The notes under the pieces are model-generated. The model made no database searches. It was not told the DNA's origin and saw nothing but the letters and a program-made list of their open reading frames with translations. Source: Lacisediminihabitans changchengi (GTDB lineage Bacteria; Actinomycetota; Actinomycetes; Actinomycetales; Microbacteriaceae). From it: a DNA stretch of 64,000 nt. Below, piece by piece: positions 42,323-49,864 of the stretch. Location: positions 87,388-151,387 of the forward strand of contig NZ_JAEPES010000006.1 of assembly GCF_016634425.1 (NCBI RefSeq), given 5' to 3'. The position numbers and the translations under genes were made by a program. Position 1 is the first letter of the stretch; each line of letters opens with the position of its first letter.

Positions 42323-42341
42323 CACTTGCAAAAAACAAGTG
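42323..42341. promoter_or_regulatory. HxlR-type operator upstream of the VOC gene
   Basis: CACTTGCAAAAAACAAGTG, arms CACTTG and CAAGTG around an A-rich centre, 41 bp before the VOC start. The ACTTGCAAAAAACAAGT form is typical of HxlR-family sites, so autoregulation by the co-transcribed regulator is likely. Confidence 0.6.
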
Positions 42342-42383
42342 AATCGTCAAGACCCCAGATCGCAGCCGTGCGGTCACGCCGAG

Positions 42384-44096
42384 CTACCCCCGGCGGGCGA
42401 ACCAGCCCGCCAGCAGCGCGTGCAGCAGGGGCAGTGCCGAGGCGATCATCAGGATGGTGCCGAGCACCACAGCGTCGGGGCGCAGCAAGACGCCCCCGAT
42501 CAGCAGTGCGGCGAACGCCACCGCGGAGACGAGCCGGCGCGTGGTGCGCTCGATGCTCTCCAGACGCCGTTCGAGCTTTGGCGTCTGCACGATGACGGTG
42601 CCCTCTTCGATGCGAGTGATGACGCTGTCGATGCGACCGGGAAGTCGCGATATCACCCCCGCGGTGGAGAGAACCTGCTTCGCGGCCGCCTGCACGGCAT
42701 TGCCGCTCTCCTCGCGAATCAGCTTCGCCGAGTACGGCTCCACCGCATCCCAGATGTTGAAGGCAGGGTCGAGCGAGCTGCACATCCCCGAGGTGAGCGA
42801 CAGTGCGCGCACGATGAGCAGAAAGTTCTCGGGAAGCTGCACCGGAAGCGTGCGCACCAGGTCACCGAACTCCGTGGCGAAGACCCGGAACTCGCGCGGA
42901 TCGACCTGCTGCAACTCTGCGAACCCCATGCCGCCGAATCGCGCGAAGATGGCGGTCATCGCCCGTTCGAGTTCGACCGTGTCGGCCGAGGGCAGCAGCA
43001 CCCCGATATCCCGCACGCCGTCGACCATTCCCTTGCCATTGCGCGAGGCCGCGGCGATCAAAATCTTGCGCAGACCCGCCCGCAACATCGTCGGAACCTC
43101 GCCCATCATGCCGAAGTCGACGAAGGTGAACACCCACGGGCGATCACCGCCCTCGGTCGGGGTGACGAAGATGTTGCCGGGGTGCGGGTCGGCGTGAAAG
43201 TAACCACGGTCGAACAGCTGGTCGAACATGACGCTGGCGAACTCGGTAGCCACATCGGCGGGGTCGATGCCGGCCGCTCGCAGAGCGTCGACATCGTTGA
43301 TCTTGATCGCGGTGACATCCTGCATCGTGAGCACGCGGCGGGTGGTGCGCTCCCACACGGTCTCGGGAACACGCACCCGGCGGTCATCGGCGAAGTCTGC
43401 TTCGAAGCGCTCGCCGTTGCTTGCCTCGTTCAGGTAATCGATCTCTTCGAGGCTGGTGATGGCGAACTCCTCGACGAGTTGGGGCATGTCCACGCGGTCG
43501 TACACCAGGCGCACGTGGCTGAGCCAGCCGCCGACCCGACGCAGTGCGGCGAGGTCGACGTCGACGATGGTGTCGATGCCGGGGCGTTGGATCTTGACGA
43601 CCACGTCGGCGAGGCCGGTCTCCGCGGCATCCGTTCCGGAGAGTCGGGCACGGTGCACCTGGCCGAGGGATGCCGCGGCAAGCGGCACCGGGTCGATAAA
43701 ACTGAACGCGCGCTCGAGCGACAAGCCCAACTCGCGCTCTGCGAGCGCCTGAATAGCGGGGAACGGTACCGCGGGCACCTCGTCTTGCAGTCCTTCGAGT
43801 TCTTTCGTGATCTCGGGCGGCAGCACGTCGAGCCGGGACGACATGAACTGGCCGACCTTGATCATCAGGCCGCCGAGGTCGACCGCGAGCACATGGAAAT
43901 GCTGGGCGATTCGCTGCAACCGCCTCGATCGGCGGCGTGCGGAGAGCCGTGCGAGGCCGATACGGGGCAGGAACAGTTCAAACCACCAGGTCTGAGCGAG
44001 GTACCGCGCGGCGAACCAGAGGATGCGGCGCGATCGTGCCTTCATCGTGGCGACGTCGGTCTTACCGTCGCCGTGAAGCCGTCGTTCTGGGGGCAC
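42384..44096 (-). CDS. ABC1/UbiB family atypical kinase
   Basis: 570 residues from GTG 44096, or 553 from ATG at 44045. Kinase-like motifs: KVGQFMSSRLDVLP (KxGQ), alanine-rich loop AAASLGQVHRA, VVVKIQRPG lysine, HADPHPGNIF and FVDFGMMG. Two membrane helices lie at the C-terminus (LVSAVAFAALLIGGVLL and VVLGTILMIASALPLLHALL). In other bacteria UbiB supports quinone synthesis or lipid transport; here menaquinone is the likely quinone. It begins 3 bp after the PadR gene stop, so they are co-transcribed. Confidence 0.9.
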   Translation of the reverse strand: MPPERRLHGDGKTDVATMKARSRRILWFAARYLAQTWWFELFLPRIGLARLSARRRSRRLQRIAQHFHVLAVDLGGLMIKVGQFMSSRLDVLPPEITKELEGLQDEVPAVPFPAIQALAERELGLSLERAFSFIDPVPLAAASLGQVHRARLSGTDAAETGLADVVVKIQRPGIDTIVDVDLAALRRVGGWLSHVRLVYDRVDMPQLVEEFAITSLEEIDYLNEASNGERFEADFADDRRVRVPETVWERTTRRVLTMQDVTAIKINDVDALRAAGIDPADVATEFASVMFDQLFDRGYFHADPHPGNIFVTPTEGGDRPWVFTFVDFGMMGEVPTMLRAGLRKILIAAASRNGKGMVDGVRDIGVLLPSADTVELERAMTAIFARFGGMGFAELQQVDPREFRVFATEFGDLVRTLPVQLPENFLLIVRALSLTSGMCSSLDPAFNIWDAVEPYSAKLIREESGNAVQAAAKQVLSTAGVISRLPGRIDSVITRIEEGTVIVQTPKLERRLESIERTTRRLVSAVAFAALLIGGVLLRPDAVVLGTILMIASALPLLHALLAGWFARRG

Positions 44097-44099
44097 CCG

Positions 44100-44666
44100 T
44101 CAGTCCTGGGCGAGGATGGCGAACAGCTTGCGCCGCGCCTCGGCGAGCACGGCAACTGCCTGCTCCACCTGCTCGGGGCTGCCGGTGCGTGCCACCGTCG
44201 CGGTTGCTTGCGCGAGATCGATGCCGGCCCTCGGCAGAGCGCCCGCGCGATGCTGGGTCGGCTGCGCTTCCCACGGCGAGGGCCCGTCCGCGGTCATGCC
44301 GGCAACCCGCCGGCCCTCGTCCGTGAGGGAGTAGGTCTTACGGCCCTCGACCTGGTCTGCCTGGCCGAGTCCCTCGTCGACGAGTAACTGGAGTTCGGGG
44401 TAGACCGCGCCGGGCGTCGGAGTCCAGGCTCCACCACTGCGCTCCTGAATGGCGGAGATCAGCTGTGATCCCGTCATCGGCTGTTCCGAGAGCAGGGCGA
44501 GAAGAGCCGCGCGCACGTCGCGCCGCGCTCCTGTGGCGCCGGGCATCCGATCGAAGAACTGGCCACGGAGCTGCTCGAGCTGCGCCCAGATCGCGCCGCC
44601 CGGCCAGCCGTCCCCGCTTCCTCCGCGAAATCCTGTGAACCCGTCGCCTGTGAATGCACCGCTCAT
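44100..44666 (-). CDS. PadR family transcriptional regulator
   Basis: 188 residues from ATG at 44664-44666, with GGAGGA just upstream. A Gly/Phe-rich N-terminal segment (about 40 residues) precedes the winged helix: RAALLALLSEQPMTGSQLISAI, TPTPGAVYPELQLLVDEGL, KTYSLTDEGRR. The C-terminal helical region mediates dimerisation. A longer upstream open frame is non-coding antisense to endonuclease V. It probably controls itself and the UbiB-like gene. Confidence 0.88.
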   Translation of the reverse strand: MSGAFTGDGFTGFRGGSGDGWPGGAIWAQLEQLRGQFFDRMPGATGARRDVRAALLALLSEQPMTGSQLISAIQERSGGAWTPTPGAVYPELQLLVDEGLGQADQVEGRKTYSLTDEGRRVAGMTADGPSPWEAQPTQHRAGALPRAGIDLAQATATVARTGSPEQVEQAVAVLAEARRKLFAILAQD

Positions 44667-44746
44667 GATGTCCTCCTCCGCGCTCGGGCCACTCGGCTCG
44701 GCGTTGTGCTTGACCGTATCCCTCGAACCTGGATGTCGCGAGGGCG

Positions 44747-45259
44747 TCAGCATGCTCGCGACAGCCGGTCTGCCCGCGCGACTAGCGTCGGCAGGCGGTG
44801 CGGGCCGGGCATCCGTCGCACGGTGTCCGCGATCTCGAGCGCGTCCACGCCGATTGCGGTGACAAACAGGGGACGGATGCTGCGGCCGCGCGTCACCGGG
44901 ACCGCTGAGGCATTGCCGCTGAACGCGGTCTTCGCGATCCCGACCACGGCGTAGCGTCCGCCGTAGTGATGCCAGAGATGCCAGCCGAGGCCTGGCCTGG
45001 CGTCGGCGTCGAGGAACACGTACCCGTCGACGACCAGGCAGCCGACGTCGGCGGCGCGGCGCTCTAATTCGTCGACGGCGGCGACGAGCGAGGGGAGCTC
45101 CCGCTCGAAGAAGGCGCCGCTGCGGTACGGCGCGACTCCATGCGTGTCGACGGTGAACTCGAGAGTAGGCAGTTCGGATGTCCACCCGTCGGCGACGACG
45201 CAGGCGCAGCGCGCATCGTCCCCGCCGTAGCGCACATCGAGCAAGGCGAGCCCGTCCAT
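44747..45259 (-). CDS. nfi: Endonuclease V
   Basis: 170 residues from ATG at 45259 (GAGG upstream; ATG at 45268 is an alternative). Nicks DNA or RNA at inosine. Active-site residues in order: D8 (LLDVRYGG), PYRSGAFFERELP with E53, D78 (VVDGYVFLD), K110 (GIAKTAF). The end GPHRLPTLVARADRLSR fits. It is short relative to the E. coli enzyme, in line with the compact actinobacterial form. Alone, upstream of padR on the same strand. Confidence 0.82.
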   Translation of the reverse strand: MDGLALLDVRYGGDDARCACVVADGWTSELPTLEFTVDTHGVAPYRSGAFFERELPSLVAAVDELERRAADVGCLVVDGYVFLDADARPGLGWHLWHHYGGRYAVVGIAKTAFSGNASAVPVTRGRSIRPLFVTAIGVDALEIADTVRRMPGPHRLPTLVARADRLSRAC

Positions 45260-45371
45260 GCATCCCATCCTCGCTGTTATTCGACCGCGGCACCGGCGTT
45301 GTGCGGCCACCGGGCGTCGAAAGGGTTATCGAGACGAACTCCCCTCGAATCCACTCGACGAAAGAGGCCCC

Positions 45372-45455
45372 GTGCCAGAGTCCACCCGCCGCTCGCTGGG
45401 CGGCACTCCGAAGGATCAGAACACCGAGCTTCTACTGAAAAACCCGCGGGGGTAG
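45372..45455 (+). CDS. Possible 27-residue small protein
   Basis: GTG at 45372 preceded by AAAGAGG at a 4-base spacing, ending at TAG 45455. Sequence MPESTRRSLGGTPKDQN then a short basic tail. No family is recognised. It lies in a 208-bp gap between two minus-strand genes. Weak candidate. Confidence 0.25.
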   Translation: MPESTRRSLGGTPKDQNTELLLKNPRG

Positions 45456-45467
45456 GCCCTCGGCAGG

Positions 45468-46298
45468 TCAGGCGAAGGCGCGGACTGCGCTCACGCGGAG
45501 GAGGTCGAGTTTGTCGGCATCCGTCGATCCCGGAACCGCCGTATAGACCACGATCTTCAGGTCGCTGCCTGGCGCGGTCAGCACGTCGCAATCGACGGTG
45601 ATCGCGCCGACCAGCACATTGTGGATGGTCTTGCGTGACTCGCGGTGCTCACCGAAGCCGGCCGAGTTCCAGAGGCGTTCGAACTCCTCCGACTGCGAGC
45701 GCAGGTCGGCGACGAGTGAGGTGAGGGCGACGTCATCCGGATACCGCGTGACCGCGACGTGCGCATCGCAGACCAGGTCGCGGTGGAACTGCTCGCCGTG
45801 CTCCTGGCTGTAGCTCACCGGCGACTCGTGACCGGTGAACTGCTTCCAGAGCAGGTTGCCCGCGCGGCCGCCGGTCGGCAGCGCTTCGCCGAACAGGGTC
45901 ACCCAGAGATCGTTGACGAGCAGGGTGTCCCAGGCGGCGGAGAACACCGACACCGGCACCTCTCCCAGGCGATCGACGATGTGCTGCACCCCGGGCGTGA
46001 CGTGCCGCGGCACCATGGTGCGCGTCGGAACGGCGACCCCGCCCATGCGGTACAGATGGTCACGCTCTTCGTCGGTGAGCCGCAGCGCCCGGGCGAGTGA
46101 CGCGAGCACCTGCGGAGACGGATGCTTCGCCCGCCCCTGCTCGAGCCGCACGATGTAGTCGACGCTCAGGTTGGCCAGCATCGCCAGCTCCTCGCGCCGG
46201 AGCCCCGGTGATCGCCGATCGCCGCCGCCGGGCAGCCCCGCTTCGACGGGGGAGACGCGATCGCGCCAGGCGCGCAGCACGGTACCGAGTTCTGTCAT
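45468..46298 (-). CDS. XRE/MmyB-type transcriptional regulator
   Basis: 276 residues from ATG at 46298. Helix-turn-helix LRREELAMLANLSVDYIVRLEQGRAKHP (first 70 residues; quoted motif key residues RREELA and YIVRLEQGR), then an MmyB-like PAS ligand domain (SVFSAAWDTLLVNDLWVTLFG, and later LVADLRSQSEEFERLWN). It is divergent from an SDR gene over 85 bp, the usual arrangement for this regulator class, which represses its neighbour. Confidence 0.9.
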   Translation of the reverse strand: MTELGTVLRAWRDRVSPVEAGLPGGGDRRSPGLRREELAMLANLSVDYIVRLEQGRAKHPSPQVLASLARALRLTDEERDHLYRMGGVAVPTRTMVPRHVTPGVQHIVDRLGEVPVSVFSAAWDTLLVNDLWVTLFGEALPTGGRAGNLLWKQFTGHESPVSYSQEHGEQFHRDLVCDAHVAVTRYPDDVALTSLVADLRSQSEEFERLWNSAGFGEHRESRKTIHNVLVGAITVDCDVLTAPGSDLKIVVYTAVPGSTDADKLDLLRVSAVRAFA

Positions 46299-46345
46299 GA
46301 CTCCATCATGCTCCGGCCCCCTGACGATCGGGTGGTACCCGCAGT

Positions 46346-46363
46346 GCCAGCAAATCAGCTGGC
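46346..46363. promoter_or_regulatory. Operator candidate between XRE regulator and SDR gene
   Basis: GCCAGC-AAATCA-GCTGGC, a perfect 6-bp inverted repeat, 20 bp before the SDR start. Likely target of the adjacent MmyB-type repressor. Confidence 0.45.
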
Positions 46364-46383
46364 GGCTCCCGCAGTCTCGAAGC

Positions 46384-47064
46384 ATGACAACAACACTCAT
46401 CACTGGGGCCAACAAGGGCCTCGGACTCGAAACCGCCCGCCGCCTCATCGAGGCGGGGCACACCGTCTACGCCGGCATGCGCGACACCTCGAAGGCAACG
46501 GATGCTGCCGCTCTCGGTGCCCACATCGTGCAGCTCGACGTGACCGACCAGGCATCCGTCGATGCGGCAATCGCGTCGCTTCCCGCCCTCGACGTGCTGA
46601 TCAACAACGCCGGCATCACCGGGCCGCAGGCGACGGTCGAGGAGTTCGGCGCCGACGAGCTGCACTCCGTCCTCGACACGAACGTCTACTCGATCGTGCG
46701 CGTGACGCAGGCCGCGCTCCCTCTACTCTCCGCCTCTGACCACCCGGTGATCGTGAACGTCGCAAGCGGTCTCGGCTTCCCACGCTTCGTCATGGACCCC
46801 GACCGCGTCGAGTCATCGGTGCTGACCCTCGGCTACACGACGTCCAAGGCCGCCGTGATCATGCTCGGTATCCAGTACTCCAAGCTGCTGCCGGGAATGC
46901 GCGTCAACACCATCGATCCGGGTTACACCGCCACCGATCTCAACGGCAAAAGTGGCCCCCAGACCGTGACCGAGGGAACGGATGCCGTGGTCGCCATGGC
47001 CACGATCGCCGCCGACGGCCCCACCGGCACCTTCAGCGACCGGGATGGGGTCATCGCGTACTGA
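46384..47064 (+). CDS. Short-chain dehydrogenase/reductase
   Basis: 226 residues from ATG at 46384. Cofactor motif TGANKGLGLETAR (TGxxxGxG), NNAG in LINNAGITG, and catalytic Tyr-Lys in YTTSKAAV; the Ser is in NVASGLG. Classical SDR, NADP likely. Substrate unknown. Divergent from the MmyB-type regulator. Confidence 0.9.
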   Translation: MTTTLITGANKGLGLETARRLIEAGHTVYAGMRDTSKATDAAALGAHIVQLDVTDQASVDAAIASLPALDVLINNAGITGPQATVEEFGADELHSVLDTNVYSIVRVTQAALPLLSASDHPVIVNVASGLGFPRFVMDPDRVESSVLTLGYTTSKAAVIMLGIQYSKLLPGMRVNTIDPGYTATDLNGKSGPQTVTEGTDAVVAMATIAADGPTGTFSDRDGVIAY

Positions 47065-47081
47065 GGGGTACCGTCCACCGC

Positions 47082-47294
47082 ATGGCAGAGCTGAAGGTCG
47101 GGGATCGGGTGTCGTGGAACACTTCCCAGGGTCGAACCCAGGGCAGGATCGCGGAGCGGAAGACCGCGGACTTCGAGTTCGACGGTCAACGTTTCACGGC
47201 ATCCGCCGACGAGCCCGCGTTCATCATCACGTCGGAGAAGACCGGGGCTCAGGCTGCGCATAAAGGATCGGCGCTGCGCACGCTCGCCGGCTAG
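47082..47294 (+). CDS. DUF2945 (HVA1 Tudor-like) protein
   Basis: 70 residues: KVGDRVSWNTSQGRTQGRI and FIITSEKTGAQAAHKGSAL are diagnostic of the hypervirulence-associated Tudor-domain family. Small soluble protein of unknown function, 17 bp after the SDR gene. Confidence 0.88.
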   Translation: MAELKVGDRVSWNTSQGRTQGRIAERKTADFEFDGQRFTASADEPAFIITSEKTGAQAAHKGSALRTLAG

Positions 47295-47341
47295 CCGTCA
47301 GCAGGCTGGTGGGCGGCGCACCCGGTTTGTACGCTGGGCAG

Positions 47342-47944
47342 ATGTCACCGTCGCCGCAGGACGTGCTGCGCTTCGTCCCTGCCAACGAGGCGAGTTGGGA
47401 CGACCTGCAGGCGATCCTCACGGGCATGGCTTCGCACTGCCACTGCACCCGGGAGCGACTCGGAGATGGCGACTACTTTCCGATGCCCGAGCACGAGCGG
47501 GCGGCGCTGTTCCGGGCCGAGACCCACTGCGGCGACCCGCGCGCGACTGAGACGATCGGCGTCGTCGGCTACCTCGACGACGACCCGGTCGCCTGGTGTG
47601 CGGTCGACCGGAGGTCGGATTACGGTCGTGTGCGCGGGTCTCCGGTGCCGTGGAAGGGTCGCCACGAAGACAAGGATGATGACAGGGTCTGGGCGATTCC
47701 GTGCATGGTCGTACGCCGGGGGTTCCGTGGTCGCGGGTTCACCGGGCAGCTGGTGAAAGCCGCCGTGCGGCACGCTCGGGAGCGTGGTGCCGAGGCGATC
47801 GAGGGCTACCCGATGCTCACCGAGGGCCGAGAGGTCACCTGGGACGAGTTCCGGGTCGGCCCGGTGAGCGCCTTCACGGCGGCAGGGTTCAGCGAGGTGT
47901 CGCACCCGACCAAGCGTCGCGTGGTGATGCGGCTGGAGTTCTGA
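47342..47944 (+). CDS. GNAT family acetyltransferase
   Basis: 200 residues from ATG at 47342. The acetyl-CoA site is in CMVVRRGFRGRGFTGQLVKAA (Arg/Gln-x-x-Gly-x-Gly type), followed by the helix ARERGAEAIEGYPM. A Cys/His stretch SHCHCTRERLGD lies near residue 30. Substrate unknown. Confidence 0.85.
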   Translation: MSPSPQDVLRFVPANEASWDDLQAILTGMASHCHCTRERLGDGDYFPMPEHERAALFRAETHCGDPRATETIGVVGYLDDDPVAWCAVDRRSDYGRVRGSPVPWKGRHEDKDDDRVWAIPCMVVRRGFRGRGFTGQLVKAAVRHARERGAEAIEGYPMLTEGREVTWDEFRVGPVSAFTAAGFSEVSHPTKRRVVMRLEF

Positions 47945-47960
47945 ACGTTATAGCGGATCG

Positions 47961-48134
47961 GCCTCGGCCAGCTCCCTGACGTCGGTGGATCAGCAGGGCG
48001 AGGCGATGGCGACTCGGGCGGTCGAGCTGCTGCTCGAGCGGATCCGCGGTCGCACTACAGCCCTCCACGAGATGTTCTTCCCGAGCTTGCAGGTGCGCGG
48101 ATCGACTCGTCCGGTCGCGGACAGAGCCGTCTAG
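47961..48134 (+). pseudogene. C-terminal remnant of a LacI family regulator
   Basis: Frame ending at TAG 48132-48134 reads SLTSVDQQGEAMATRAVELL, LERIRGRTTA and FFPSLQVRGSTRP, the typical last ~50 residues of LacI repressors. Nothing upstream encodes the DNA-binding or effector domains. It lies near the mannosidase/GPH operon and may be its lost regulator. Confidence 0.8.
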
Positions 48135-48500
48135 TCAGTCCTGAGGCGCGATCAGACAGAACGGATGCCCGGCCGGGTCGAGGTAGACGCGGAATGTGGG
48201 GGTCTCCGATCCGGCCTTGGTCGCCCCGATCTCCAGCACCGCCGCTTCCCCGGCCTCCAGGTCGTTGACCTTCACGTCGATGTGCATCTGCTGCGGGATA
48301 TCCTGCCCCGGCCACTGTGGCGGCGTGTAGTTCTCGACCTGTTGGAACGCGATCAGCGGGCGCGTGCCGCCCGGCGGAACGATCTCGGCCCAGTCGGCGT
48401 CGTACCCGACGATCTCCGCGCCGAGCAGCGCGGAGTAAAAGCGGGCGAGCTGCTGCGGGTCGGGGCAGTCGATGACAAGGGATTCGTATGATCCGATCAT
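48135..48500 (-). CDS. VOC family protein
   Basis: 121 residues from ATG at 48500. MIGSYESLVIDCPDPQQLARF, HIDVKVNDLEAGEA and DPAGHPFCLIAPQ are glyoxalase-fold motifs of the PhnB/bleomycin-resistance-like group. Role unknown. It abuts the LacI remnant stop. Confidence 0.85.
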   Translation of the reverse strand: MIGSYESLVIDCPDPQQLARFYSALLGAEIVGYDADWAEIVPPGGTRPLIAFQQVENYTPPQWPGQDIPQQMHIDVKVNDLEAGEAAVLEIGATKAGSETPTFRVYLDPAGHPFCLIAPQD

Positions 48501-48532
48501 GCCGACACGATATTCCGGGGTACCGAAATCCG

Positions 48533-49861
48533 CTAGGCCTTCGACGACCCGAGCCGGTAGAAGACGAACGGAACGGCGGATGCGATGCAACTGACGGCCG
48601 GCACGATCGTGATCGAGGCGAAGACGATGTTCTGCATGACGGGAGTGATGGTCACCCCGTCCTCGTAGCCCGCGAGCACCACGAAGACGCCGAATACGAG
48701 CACCGACAGGGCTCCCATGATCTTCGAGACGAAGGTGAGCGTGGCGAACGAGATTCCGTCGTTGCGCACACCGGTGCGCGCTTCGGAGTCGTCAACGGCA
48801 TCGGCGATCATGGTCGCCTGCACCACCAGGAAGATCCCGAGCGTGAGACCGGTGAGGAAGATGAACACCACCATGCCGAGGATGCTGCGGTACCCGACCA
48901 GGTACAGCGCGACGTAGAACACTGCCCCCACCAGCGAGCTCCCGATGACCAGGGTGCGGGAGGTCATCAGGCGGAGGAGCAACGGAGTGAGGAACGCGGC
49001 GATGACGATGCCCAGAATGATCGCGGCACCGATCAGCGTGAAGTATGCCGGGTCTCCGTACGCGATCACGGCGAACACCGCGCCGCCCGCCTGCACGATG
49101 TTGCGCCCGAATCCCAGCACCGAGCCCAGCAGCACCATCAACAGCGGGGTGTTGCGAAACAGCGTGCCGAACAGCTGCCGGAAGCTCAGGCGCGTCGTTG
49201 CGACGGTCTCGCGCTCGCGAGTGAAGAAGAATGCGAGCGAGAACAACGCCATGCCGACTATGGCGACCAGGAAGACCGCGCGCGACCATCCTCCGGCGTT
49301 CGTCGTGAGGTCGAAGCTCAGAGCCTGGGCGAGGTACGGCAGCCCGAGGGTGGCGAGCCCGAGCGAGATGGCGCCGAAGGCGCGCACCCGCGAGACGATC
49401 CGGGTGCGAACCATCGGGTCGGGGAAGGCCGAACCGATCAGCGCCCAGAACGGAACGTCGCACACGGTGTACGTGAGTCCCCACAGCAGGTACGCGATGC
49501 CGAAGAAGACGAGTTGCGCCGGCTCCGCGACATCCGGAACCGTGAACAGCAGACCGGTGAGCACCGCGACCGGGAGGGCAGAGAACAGGATGAACGGCCG
49601 CAGCTTTCCCCATCTGGTCCGGGTGCGATCGATGATGCTGCCCATCACCGGATCGCTGACGGCGTCGACGATCTTGGCCACGGTGATGATCGTCGTGACC
49701 ACCGCGATCCCGGCAGTCGAAACGTGGACGTACTGGATCAGGTAGACGAGGATGAACGTCGTCACCGTGGTGAGGATGACGTTCTGCCCGAAGCCGGCCG
49801 CCACGATCGCATTGCCCTGCAGGCTCGGGGAGATGACCCGAGGGGGTTTCACGGCGGTCAC
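48533..49861 (-). CDS. GPH family sugar transporter
   Basis: 442-residue, twelve-helix symporter of the glycoside-pentoside-hexuronide (MelB) family. The cation/sugar motif GSIIDRTRTRWGKLRPFILF lies near residue 72. GTG start, just after the mannosidase stop, so it is second gene of a mannosidase-transporter operon and probably imports mannosides. Confidence 0.88.
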   Translation of the reverse strand: MTAVKPPRVISPSLQGNAIVAAGFGQNVILTTVTTFILVYLIQYVHVSTAGIAVVTTIITVAKIVDAVSDPVMGSIIDRTRTRWGKLRPFILFSALPVAVLTGLLFTVPDVAEPAQLVFFGIAYLLWGLTYTVCDVPFWALIGSAFPDPMVRTRIVSRVRAFGAISLGLATLGLPYLAQALSFDLTTNAGGWSRAVFLVAIVGMALFSLAFFFTRERETVATTRLSFRQLFGTLFRNTPLLMVLLGSVLGFGRNIVQAGGAVFAVIAYGDPAYFTLIGAAIILGIVIAAFLTPLLLRLMTSRTLVIGSSLVGAVFYVALYLVGYRSILGMVVFIFLTGLTLGIFLVVQATMIADAVDDSEARTGVRNDGISFATLTFVSKIMGALSVLVFGVFVVLAGYEDGVTITPVMQNIVFASITIVPAVSCIASAVPFVFYRLGSSKA

Positions 49862-49864
49862 GGC

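Noticed and set aside
42309..44387. 692-codon plus-strand frame over the UbiB-like gene
   Set aside because: Antisense of a gene with clear kinase motifs; no homologous features.
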